A stretch of DNA of 64,000 nucleotides from Beroe forskalii (taxonomy: Eukaryota > Ctenophora > Nuda > Beroida > Beroidae): NCBI GenBank assembly GCA_011033025.1, contig WFMF01000049.1, positions 372,001 through 436,000 of the forward strand, written 5' to 3'. Positions within the stretch are counted from its first letter, which is position 1, and each line of letters opens with the position of its first letter. The notes under the pieces are model-generated. The model saw only the letters and a list, made by a program, of their open reading frames with translations. It made no database searches and was not told where the DNA came from. Position numbers and translations under genes: made by a program. Shown in pieces: positions 1 to 9,857 of the stretch.

Positions 1-2555
1 AAAAGTGCAATTTTAAACACAATACGTTTTTTGATCTGAAGCCAGTGAAGATTATGAAGATCATCATCTACATGATCATATTTATACTTGCCAGTGACCA
101 ATTTTGCTGCAGAATTCTGAATTATCTGTAGTTGATTGACAAGCCTTTCAGCAATCCCATAGTATAGACAGTTACAATAATCCAAACAAGAGATAACCAT
201 GCTATTCACAACTAACTTCATTTGATCCTTTGTGAGCAGAAATCGAACTTTACAGAGGTTCCTAATGGTATGGAATGCATTCTTCTTAAGGGAGACTATT
301 TGTTTCTCAAAAGTTAATCTTTGGTCCATTTGAACACCAAGATTCTTGACCACTGAAAGAAATCTTATGGTTGTCCCACTAAAAAGATTAACACCCTTGA
401 TGACAATTTGTTGGAGGATTTTACTTGAAGCAAATATTGTGATCTGAGTTTTAGGCTCATTGAGTTGAAGGTAGTACTTAGACATCCATTTTCGTATCAC
501 ATCAAAACAGTCATTAATCTGATTTGTCAATATGTCAACCTGGTCTGATGGAGGGAATTTCTTTGTGACCTGATGATCATCAGCATAACCGAATATTGTG
601 AACCCTAGCCTTTGTACACATAGGTAAATGGACCGGATGTAAATGTTGAATAAGACTGGGCCTAACACTGATCCCTGGGGGACCTCAAATTTGATTGTGA
701 TTGTTTCTGAAGTGATAGAACCAAGTCTTATTCTCTGTGAACGGCCTTTGAGGAAACTTACAAACCATGCTAAAGCAGTCCCTCTAATTCCAATCTCATA
801 CTTCAGAATTTTCAACAGCAGTGAATGATCCACAGTATCAAAGGCAGCACTGAGGTCTAAGAGCATCAGTACTGTTGCTGTATTTTCATCAGCAGCTATC
901 AGTAAGTCATTGACAATCTTTACCAGTATGGTTTCAGTACTGTGATTTTTCTTATAGGCAAACTGGTCTGGGCAATGAAGGTTATTATACTGCATATGAG
1001 TATCAAGCCTTTTCAAAACAACACGCTCAACTAGTTTACCCAAAAGGTGAGGTTGGAAACAGGGCGATAGCTGCCAAGACTATTTTCATCAAGTTTTTAT
1101 CTTTAACAGAGGTGTAATGTCAGCTAGTTTCACACCATCCATAGAGCCTGAACTCAAGGATAAGTTAACCAAGTCAACAATTGTGGGAAGTAGTGAGGCA
1201 ATGTTATCTTCAAGCAATTGCTGGGGCAACATATCAGCAGGAGAACATTTTATGCCACTCTCAGCAATGATATCCTTTATCTCATCAACAGTTGTTGGCA
1301 AAAACTCATAGAGTGTTGAGGAGGTTTCATGAGACTGGAAAGGGGACTCTGGTGCAATTTCAGGATCAAACTTCTCACGGATTTTATCAATTTTGTCTAC
1401 ATAGAACTGATTAAAGTCACTGGCAAGTTTTGCAATATCTTCAGTTTCAGGCAGAGTGTGGATCTTTTGCTTGTCAAGCACCTTGTTGACAATACTGTAA
1501 AGATTCCGAGTGTTCCCTTTAGATTGCTGAATAACATTACCTAGATAAGCCTTTTTCTTATTCTTTGCTAACATAGTTGTCCTCCAGCACAGTTCTTTGT
1601 AAAACAGGTATGCATCCTCTGAAACATGCTTTGTCCTTTCTGCTTGACGTCGAAGTTTCCTCAATTCCCTGTACTCCTTATCAAACCATGGTGCTTTATC
1701 CACAACAGAAATGAATTTGTCGACCATAGGAGCATGATTGTTCAGAAGACCACCAAGTGCAGATGACAAATTATTAACAGCTATTCCAAAACTCTTGCTT
1801 GTGGAGGTTGAAACAAGTAAGTCCTGGAGGTCAGATGAGAATTCTTCTTTATCAATTTTAGCTAGATTCCTAACCTGGATCTTTTTGAAGTACTTACCAC
1901 TCAACTGAACATTCAATTCACAAAAAACTGGATAATGATCAGATCCCAAGGAGTTGAGAGGATCAACACAAACAGAATAAGTCAATGTTTTGTTTAGTGA
2001 GAATAGGAAAACTTGGTCAAGGGATGCACCTCCAATATGAGTTGGTTGATCCACTAACTTCCTCATACCATATGAAGTGAAGATATCAAGGCATTGCTTT
2101 TCAACACCAGCTGCTGCATTCTCAAAATGAACATTCAAGTCTCCTGCAATAATGAAGTCATCTGATTTTGCTGAAATCTCCGACAGAAGGGAATCAAGTT
2201 CACTTGGGAATACTGATGTTAATGCCCCAGTCCTGTACAAGGTCACTAAGATAATTTTAGTAGTTTCCGTTTTCAGCCAAACAGCAATGTACTCAAAACT
2301 TTGAAAGAGTTTGATTGAACTGCATTGAACAACATTTAATCCAGTTTTAAATAAAACTGCAGCACCTCCTCCTTTCTTATCACTCCTGAATTCATGTAAT
2401 ATTGAGTAACCATGAGATCTTATAATACTTGTTGTAGCATTGGTATCATCATCAAGCCATGTTTCACATATAGATGCTACATCAACACCTTTATCACCAA
2501 TAAGACCTATCACATCATGAATTTTGTTATTGAGTGACCGAGGATTAAAAAGCAT
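1..2555 (-). pseudogene. LINE ORF2: endonuclease plus frameshifted reverse transcriptase, partial
   Basis: The intact first part is 488 codons (2555-1089). It starts with the endonuclease motif NPRSLNNK, then CETWLDD, AGDLNVHF (catalytic Asp/Asn) and SDHYPVF (catalytic Asp-His), which define an EEP/AP-endonuclease domain over about residues 5-220. A Lys-rich linker and the start of the reverse transcriptase follow. The frame stops at 1089; within about 65 nt the same protein continues in other frames, implying two one-base indels near 1085 and 1040. From there to position 1 the translated strand still shows RT blocks, including GYADDH near 573-590. The 3' end of ORF2 and the UTR are outside the window. 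The indels make this copy non-functional unless they are assembly errors. Confidence 0.85.
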
Positions 2556-2584
2556 ATAGTTGAGTGAAGCCTCTTTATTGCCAA

Positions 2585-3865
2585 CTAATTTCTTTGGTAA
2601 AAAGGAATACTCCTTTTCACTTTTTCAAGATTTTCCAAATAAACTGGGCAAGACACACTATTGGCCTCATGATTTGTATTTTCATGACCAGCCTTGGTGC
2701 AATTCACACAGCAGCTAGAGCCTGAATTAGCCTTTACAGGGCAGGTTCTGGTTTCATGGTTCTCAGAACAGAAACCACATTTTGAAGCATTTTTGCAATC
2801 CTTGCTATGGTGCCCAAACTCTTGACAGTTATAACACCGTAGAACAAACAACCGGTCATAAACTTTACAGGTTTGAGATCCAACAAATAAACGGTCATTC
2901 TGCTTAGAGATAATTGATCTGATAATATTGCTTACTCGAATGGTTGCCCTGAAAACACTGCTATTGTTTCTGAGTGGAGCAACATAGATAACCTCCATGA
3001 TTTTGTCATCAGGACATGAAGAATCCTCTAACACTGATGTTATACCAGGATTCTGATTTTTGATCATTGTAGATATTTCATCCTTGGTATATTCCCTGTT
3101 GAAACCAACAACATTTATGGTAGGAACCTTAGTAGCAACCTTTTCAACTTTATGTTCTGGGCATTCACTGACAATTTTTCCTTGGAGTTTATCAGCATCA
3201 GATTTACTGTTGAGAACAACACCAGTGTCTGAAGAGCGCTTCAATGTAAATGTTTTATGTACTGATATACCATTTTCAATACAGATCTTTTCCAACTTAG
3301 CTGCATTCACAGGATTGCCATTCTCATCATTTTTAATTGCCATCATGTGCTTCAGGTTCTCAGTACGCTGTTTATCTTCCCACACATTTTTAACAGCATC
3401 ATTACCAACAGTGCTAACAGATGCTGCTTCTGGTTTGCAAAGTATTGATTTCAACTCACTGATTTCTGATTTAAAAGCAAATTTCATTGAGTCAATCTTC
3501 TTTTCAAGAACATCTACGCGATCAACAGTTGCTAGTGCCCTCTTTTCTTCTTCACAAGTAATGCAAAAATCACATACAAACAAAAACCGTCCAAACCTCT
3601 TTTCATATGCTCCAGTGTTATTTACTGCTGGTTGCAGTTGATTTGAGAACACTGTTGGGGCACTGACACAGTTCTTATCATTTGAGCAATTGATGGCATG
3701 AAAGATGTTTTTACAAAACCAACATTTGATTCCATGAGTATCAACATTCACATTTATGTTGCATGCCATGCAATGTCCATCAGTTATAAGATTGGGTGCT
3801 GTGTTAGCTATTCCATCAGAACTAACACTGCTTGCTTCAGAGTCAAGATCCTGTAAGAGTACCAT
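2585..3865 (-). CDS. LINE ORF1 protein, PHD-like plus CCHC zinc knuckles
   Basis: 426 codons, complete from ATG to stop. Residues about 33-103 hold a C-x2-C ... C-x2-C-x4-H ... C-x2-C cluster resembling a PHD/C4HC3 finger. A charged, possibly coiled segment follows at about 105-135. Residues about 344-405 hold zinc knuckles, the clearest being CYNCQEFGHHSKDC, followed by a second C-x2-C-x4-H-x4-C and a third Cys/His group. ORF1 proteins of this type bind the element RNA and act as chaperones in the retrotransposition particle. ORF2 lies 29 nt downstream on the same strand; its open frame extends upstream past the ORF1 stop, so the two reading frames overlap even though the first ORF2 ATG does not. 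Confidence 0.85.
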   Translation of the reverse strand: MVLLQDLDSEASSVSSDGIANTAPNLITDGHCMACNINVNVDTHGIKCWFCKNIFHAINCSNDKNCVSAPTVFSNQLQPAVNNTGAYEKRFGRFLFVCDFCITCEEEKRALATVDRVDVLEKKIDSMKFAFKSEISELKSILCKPEAASVSTVGNDAVKNVWEDKQRTENLKHMMAIKNDENGNPVNAAKLEKICIENGISVHKTFTLKRSSDTGVVLNSKSDADKLQGKIVSECPEHKVEKVATKVPTINVVGFNREYTKDEISTMIKNQNPGITSVLEDSSCPDDKIMEVIYVAPLRNNSSVFRATIRVSNIIRSIISKQNDRLFVGSQTCKVYDRLFVLRCYNCQEFGHHSKDCKNASKCGFCSENHETRTCPVKANSGSSCCVNCTKAGHENTNHEANSVSCPVYLENLEKVKRSIPFYQRN

Positions 3866-4261
3866 CCTAAATGAGAAACCCCAGAATCTACCAAAATTGT
3901 GTCTTATTCAATTGCAGGAGGCAACAGTGCTTCACTGTGAGCTTTATGCTTTACAGCAGAACTTTATACTTGGTATTTCGGTTATAAACCTTTGCTGGGG
4001 TTCCTCAGTTAGTTAATTTAATATGTGTTGTGTTGTAAGTTTAACACGTATAAAGTTACGATCTTTAACTTGAGGGTGATTGCAAGTAATTTAGTGAACT
4101 TTATTCAATAAATCTGTTTGATAAGTTTTATTTATTTTTACCATTTCATGCCCCTTTAGTTCGTGACGGTGAAGCATATATGCATATGGACAGTTTTTCT
4201 TTGCTCGTGCTTTATTTTCAGTATTCAATTTTAAGATTGGAATTAAATTAAATTTGATATG

Positions 4262-4470
4262 GACTCTCCTCGACCCCGTGATAGCCCGCGGGAAGCAACG
4301 ACTTTCTGCCCCTATCGCAAGATGGCTGATGAAAGGGGATCGTTTGCCTGCGCAGCTTCAATGACCACCGGGTACCCAGGGGGACCACCTGCGATACTGA
4401 CGGAATCGAGCCCCCACGGGCCATCAGGAGAAGCATAAGAATCAGAACTATAGTGCTGCCCTAGTCGACT
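4262..4470 (-). mobile_element. Possible tRNA-derived SINE, minus strand
   Basis: On the minus strand a good RNA polymerase III B box, GGCTCGATTCC (complement of 4402-4412), follows a weaker A-box-like TAGGGCAGCA about 50 bases upstream. The body downstream is GC-rich and unlike the AT-rich surroundings. No tRNA cloverleaf is apparent and no second copy was seen in the window, so a SINE head is an inference. The open frame through it (4436-4248) has no recognisable protein. Confidence 0.35.
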
Positions 4471-6700
4471 AGCTGTCATTTTTGTGCTTGTGAGCTTTTA
4501 CTAGTTACCAGTATTATTTCGAAAATTAGCGTGTAATTTGATTTCTGGCATTGGAAATTCTAATGAGCATGGAGAGAGTTTAACCAGTAAACTTAAATTT
4601 ACCTACTTGTTGTTAACTGACGTTAATTTAGGATTTAAGGGGTTGATGCATGGGGGGGTTGGACGGGGACGGGGAGGACAGCACACACCGGCAGCAGCAG
4701 AGTAGACCATTTTTTAACAATTAGTATGAAAATTATCGAAAGAATACATCGATCCTTGAGAAGTAGCATGCCCTCACCTACAGAGAGTGTCAACTTTCAG
4801 ACCTGAACGTCTATCGTGAATATAATATGGCTGTTTCTTGCCGCGTGACGCGCGCGCTGCCACATGTTATTTATGTGGGTGCTTAAATAGCATTGTTACA
4901 ATCAAATAAAATGAAATGGCACCAATGGTGCACCCTATCTCCATTGGTGATCACCATTGGTACCATTGGCGATCACCATTGGATGCCAATGGTACCTACG
5001 GTGGCCGAGCAGTACCCCTCACCCTTAACGCCCTTCGGGGGCTTGGTCAATGGACGTTGCCCCCCCGGTGGTAAAGTTGCTTGGGTGGTTGCCAATCCTG
5101 GTTTACTGGTTTTGGGCAAAACAACTTGGTTACATTTTACCAAATATTTGTTAACAAATAACAATTAATTATCACAGTACAATTGGCACAGTGGTTAAAC
5201 ATTATCATGTCGTAAATTTTAAAAGTTTACGTCTGCCTGCCACAATGTTTTGTAAATGCTTCAGCATCCAACAATCCACGAATTATAATTCGATTTTCAT
5301 AGTCCCTCTCTCCGGCTCTCTCCTCACTTTGAAACACGAATCGTGGCTAACGCGTGATCTAGCTTTCATTTCCTTTGATGTTGTACGAGGTGGTTGCCAA
5401 TAACTCAATTTACATCTCAGGATAGCTATCCTGCTCTAGGATACCTATCCTGAGTGGAAGTAGGAGGTTGTGCAACCTAACGTTAAAGTAACAAATAAAT
5501 TCCATGCAACGTGAAGTGGGTCTGTAGTGGCAAGGAAGTTGATTGAGTCACGTATATTGAGTACACTGTACCAGTGAGGGTAATGATACAGATGATAAAT
5601 AATTATGAAGGATATTATGTGATGTGTATTTTTGGGGAGAAAGGAATGCTGCTGGAGAGAGCCACTGCTCCCAGCTCCAGTGCTCAAATGTCAAGTGATG
5701 TGTTATGAATGAATTCACGGAGCAGATTAGCACTAGATAAATAACAGATAAATTTGAACTATTTGTGGAGATTTTTTGCATTGTTGAGTGTTGACCAAAA
5801 GTTGTTGCCCAACTAGGATATCAGGATAGGTTATTAGGTTACTTTTTACCACCGGGGTTGCCCCGTTTATTTCTTTTGACTGGATGGCGAGGTTGCAAAG
5901 TGACGTCCAAATGTGGAACGTTGCGCCGCGCGCGAGGGTAGGGTAACATCCTACGAGGGGCTTGGGTGAGGGGCATGTCCAGATCACATTTAGAAGGTAG
6001 AAGCACCAGTGGCATGACCAATGGAGCAATGGTTCCTAAGCCCGCATAAGTGTGTGTACGCGCCGCGCGCTTCCCTATTGGACTGTGCTGGGGATTGGGG
6101 AAGCGCGCCGCGCAAGCCACACAGGGATATACGTGTTTAGCAAAGTGATTTCACACTCTTAACTTATTATCAAAGAATTTTTCACTGAGCTGATTTTACA
6201 TATTCAGTTTATTTATGAACTAGCAGGCCCGTTGGGCCTGCAAATAAATGGCTCACTCGGCGCTGCTACGCAGCACCTCGTTCGCAAATTTAAAACACTG
6301 CAACTCAAATTTTTTTGAATAATTCTTACCGGATAAAAAAACTCCAATCAAGTCAAAAGTTACGGAGCAACGAAATTGAAACAGCATTAAACAGAAATGA
6401 ATGCGCGCAGGACCAAATAATAAGCTCTCAAAAAGGAGCAGAAATACCATTATTCGTTGGTTACTTTTAGTAATGCTGGACCTTGCATGTTTTGATCATT
6501 ATTATTTGCTCTTGTGTGATGAATTTCAATCTGAAAATTAAAACCGAGTATCGTACTCATAGTGAATGTTGAATAAAGCATTGATTCACGGCAAGAGCAG
6601 TATTCCAAAATTGCAATGTGCAATGCCCGAATTTGATTCAATTTGATTTTGATTTTGTTCAATCTTAAATTGCTCTAAATTCACATTTTACGTTACCATC
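4471..6700. other. Intergenic repeat debris without a recognisable gene
   Basis: No coding similarity was recognised. Visible structure includes clustered ACCATTGG/GATCACC inverted motifs at about 4918-4995, a perfect-looking hairpin at 5418-5453 (TCAGGATAG...CTATCCTGA), a GC-rich CGCGCGCC block at about 6031-6146 that recurs twice later in the window, and a small hairpin GCAGGCCC/GGGCCTGC at 6224-6242. Short open frames on both strands overlap one another and look random. Confidence 0.5.
6031..6146 (+). repeat. GC-rich dispersed repeat, copy 1
   Basis: This unit starts CCTAAGCCCGCATAAGTGTG, continues with CGCGCCGCGCG and ends CAGGGATATACGTGTTTAGC. The same arrangement occurs at 55873-55965, and its left half occurs inverted at 40048-40115, next to the end of the 19-bp satellite. 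It contains inverted CGCGCGGCGC-type arms and so may be a short foldback element. It has no coding capacity. Confidence 0.6.
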
Positions 6701-6716
6701 ATGATCAACTCAGCAA

Positions 6717-6940
6717 TGGTAGGACAAAACACCACCCGGACAAAACCCCACCCGGACATAACCCCACCTTAGAGCACAAATTGCGCGATGGGAACGTTCG
6801 TGCGAACCATACGTCCTAACCCTAACCATAACATTGCGTCACAGGATTACGCATGAGCGTCCCTTTTGCGCAATTTGTGCTCTAAGGTGGGGTTTTGTCC
6901 GGGTGGGGTTTTGTCCGGGTGGTGTTTTGTCCGCGCACCA
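6717..6940. mobile_element. 224-bp MITE with compound terminal inverted repeats and target duplication
   Basis: The ends are TGGT...ACCA, followed inward by inverted GGACAAAACACCACCC blocks that are themselves tandem repeats of about 17 bp (GACAAAACCCCACCCG). Inside lies a further inverted pair, AGAGCACAAATTGCGC / GCGCAATTTGTGCTCT. The element is flanked by ACTCAGCAA (6708-6716) and ACTCAGCAT (6941-6949), an 8-9 bp target duplication. That length suggests a hAT or Mutator-like source. Two more copies lie at 42705-42960 and 57057-57295. Confidence 0.8.
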
Positions 6941-6949
6941 ACTCAGCAT

Positions 6950-7936
6950 TGATTTAAATCAACCGACATCTGTCACAGATTTATGAAGAGATGCTATCAG
7001 AAATAGCCTAGACGATGCCAGCCATACCCGTTCCCTATTTCCATATCTTGAATTTCAAATGAAAAACAGTAAACATGTCGCTCTTTCAAACCCTAAACCG
7101 CAGCAATCAACAATGTATCAGAAAGCACTCGCATAGAACTGATTATGATCTGCACATGCAGAATATCTGTATCCATAGCAACGGCGCGACTTAGCCCAGC
7201 TTGGGGTCCCTGTGAGTATATTGAGCAGCATATATTCTTGATGGGTGGTCTTGTCTCTGGCACTTTTTGAGTCACAAGGCAGCTAGCGAAGTCCTGTTCC
7301 ACCCTCCAGCAGCTTCGGTCTGCTAGGTGCACCCTGGGTAACGCTAAGGTTCAGGCAACACTGAGCTGACTCTCATCCAGCTCAGTGCCACCTCACCTCA
7401 TTTTCTGACCCCCCCTGTTATCACCCTCCTCACCTTACTTCACACCATGCTCCCCTTTCCTTGGCTCATTTCTTCCGGCTATCGTTGCCCCTTTTTTCTC
7501 CAGTTCCCTTGGATCCCTTTTCTTGCTTGCAGTTCTGCTACTTTCCTCTGACTCTTCACCCATCAGGCATCTCCCAGAGACCCAATAAACTGCAGATAGC
7601 AATCTGATTTTCAATTTGATATTCAGATATCTTCTATCGTGATGGAAAGACATAAGGCAAATTCCAGTGATCTGACATGCAGTGATCTGAAACACAGCTT
7701 AACACAAGGTATACTATGAGTCACAACTCCACTTTGATCGCAAACAGATGCCAACAAACACACCCAGATCCCACCAATTACACCTATTCAAATCATTTTC
7801 GAGCTTATCAAGAGCGCAGTGCATGCAGTGCGTGCGCATGCTGCATGCAGCTTATCAGTTATGTTGTTACCATAAAAGTCTCAACGACCAACCCTTTCAG
7901 GAAACCTTTCAGCAACTCTTTCAGGACTACTCCTAG
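6950..7936. other. Intergenic, no recognised feature
   Basis: No conserved protein or RNA gene was recognised on either strand. Short open frames here (for example 7695-7435 minus and 7716-7940 plus) show no motif. Three spaced copies of CTTTCAG occur at about 7895-7927, just before the LINE fragment. Confidence 0.4.
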
Positions 7937-8706
7937 GTAAGGAGATTCACAAGGTTAGCTGATGATATTGGTCTCTTGCCTTATAGTAAGAGATTGGAAA
8001 GGAGACTTCGGGGTGACCTAATAGAAACCTTTAGAATTGTTACAGGAAAGGTTGATTATGCAAAGAATTTATTTACAATGGGTCGTTCAGGGGCTAATAT
8101 TTTAAGTAGGATTAAACCTAATGTTGAAAACAGTAACTGCAAACTTAGACAATCACTTTTGCCTGAAAGAGTAAAAATGTATTGGAACAAGTTGCCACCA
8201 TATGTTAAGTTATCAGAAAATGTTGTACAATTCAAATCTAACTTAGAAAAATTTAAAAATGAGTCTTTACCAAGAAGTTCTGTTGATAATTTTTGGAATG
8301 TTTCTTCTTTGATCATTGACAAAATTGAAGGCAACCCAAACTACATGAGCCATAAAGAGGAGTTTAATACTTTTTTGCGTGATAACCCTTTCATAGCAAA
8401 ATGAAAGGGGATAAATACTTACTCTCATTGAGGTTTTTAAACTTTTTAATACTATACTGATAACCTTGCTTTAAATTTTACTTATGTTTATTATTTATTA
8501 TAATATGTTTGCTAATTACCTAGCTCTTAATCATAATCATACACCTCCGTTTTCGTCTATGATAGTATTGAACGTCATGGATTTTTTGATTATTTTCAAT
8601 ATGAGTACCTTAGATAGGTGCATAATCGAATGATTAAGTGTGCTGATTAGTGTTTTCACCTAGTCGTGTTGCCCAGATGGCAAAACATTTTATCTTATCT
8701 TATCTT
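7937..8706 (+). mobile_element. Truncated LINE 3' end with microsatellite tail
   Basis: An open frame at 7937-8404 encodes the typical C-terminus of CR1/Jockey-type ORF2: RRFTRL..., YSKRLERRLRGDLIETFRI, then LPERVKMYWNKLP and a closing FKSNLEKF block. The usual residues between the LPY and RRLRGD boxes are partly missing. After the stop codon there is about 300 bp of 3' UTR ending in a short TTATC-type tandem tail (8687-8706), as CR1/L2-like elements have. The 5' part is absent, as expected from incomplete reverse transcription. Confidence 0.8.
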
Positions 8707-9120
8707 AGGTACAGTCGATCATGTCCCCTGTGCAGTGCGCAGGCCTCCCTGTATGGCTGTGCATAGGCACTAGCCAATGGAGAACCTGTGCGCAGTGCTA
8801 ACTTTTTGAGGGCATTGTTGCAGCAGTTGGAGCATGTGGAACTACCAGAACACTGGATCCAGTTTAGTTATAGAGACCCCACGTCCTACCTGGTTTCACG
8901 AGACAGGGCCGACTGCAGTCATCACAATCATATCTCTGCACTAGAGCTATGCTAATGCAGAGACGTACTTACTGGAGTACTAAATAATATTATGATTACT
9001 GCTCGCATACCACCAAGGAACCATGTCGGCCAATGTTTCCGGAAGGGTATGGTCGGGCATATATGTCCTCCAATCCTGTGTGTTGGGGCACTACGGGGGC
9101 TTTAGTAAGCCTTCTGTCAA

Positions 9121-9151
<31 letters not shown>

Positions 9152-9744
9152 GCCCAGCTTAGCCTTCGTTTCTCTTGATATTTTCTTATTTAATTGTGTA
9201 CGGAAGCACAAACGTCAAACAAACATTATTCATGTGCTCTTACGAAATTATAATTAAGATGTTTTCAATGAGTAATGGGCACCTGAGTTAAATGGTGCAT
9301 ATTAGTGTTATCTATTTTTCTCGATTATTGTCTATGTGAAGAGTGATGGTTAAATGCCATTATCCTTATTTTATGTTATGACGAGGGAGGACCTTACATC
9401 TGTAGGGTAACCGCTGATGATTCGCAGTTTAGTTTCTTCCTCCTGTTTCGAAGTATAAAATCGGTTTGCAGTACTTTGATGTCTAGCCATTCATTTCTAG
9501 CCATGTTTTGTCTACCATAGCACTTTTGTACTAACTTTTGTATTTAAAAATATGTATTGCAGTTTTAAACTTACAACACATATTAAATTAACTATCTGAG
9601 AATGTTGTGTCACACTTTGTGGAGTTCCTGAAGAAGAGATATTTTATCTCGAAACTGACAGTTGAATAGTGGTGCAAAGTGTATGGGTTTGATTTCATAT
9701 TTGAGAATTTTTGTGTTTCACTGAAATGATCAATCACTTCAAAC
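8707..9744. other. Intergenic, includes a (CTAT)n microsatellite
   Basis: No gene was recognised. A pure tetranucleotide CTAT run occupies about 9121-9152. The rest is mixed sequence. A CTGAAGAAGAGATATTTTATCTCGAAAC-type stem (about 9630-9657) resembles the short hairpins often seen in untranslated or retroelement ends, but nothing further supports a call. Confidence 0.4.
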
Positions 9745-9749
9745 ATGTA

Positions 9750-9785
9750 TTGCAGATTGATGTCTTGAAGAAAGATTTCTTTTTA
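9750..9785 (+). repeat. Dispersed 36-bp motif upstream of ASCC2
   Basis: TTGCAGATTGATGTCTTGAA followed by GAAAGATTTCTTTT also occurs at 41099, 41597 and 42092, and inverted at about 49471-49487 and 59851-59867. It is too long to be chance and probably marks the end of a mobile repeat. Here it lies in the presumed 5' UTR intron of ASCC2, just before its pyrimidine tract. Confidence 0.6.
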
Positions 9786-9857
9786 CTAAATCGAAATAAT
9801 ACTTTCTCTTTATAATAACTTTATAATAATACTTTCTTTTCTTAGGCTCCTTAAAGA

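Larger units (their letters stand above)
1..4010 (-). mobile_element. CR1/Jockey-type LINE retrotransposon, 3' end beyond the window
   Basis: The minus strand carries a two-ORF non-LTR retrotransposon in the order ORF1 (3865-2585), ORF2 (from 2555 down to the left edge). ORF1 has a PHD-like Cys/His cluster and C-terminal zinc knuckles. ORF2 starts with an apurinic-type endonuclease and continues into a reverse transcriptase whose YADD box lies near 573-590. This layout is known from the CR1/L2/Jockey group of LINEs. The stretch 3866-4010 is taken as 5' UTR; the exact 5' border is not visible. The copy looks fairly young because both ORFs are long, but the reverse-transcriptase part has at least two frameshifts, so it is probably dead. 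Confidence 0.85.

Noticed and set aside
4248-4436. 62-codon minus-strand ORF
   Set aside because: It coincides with the SINE-like GC-rich unit and has no protein motif.
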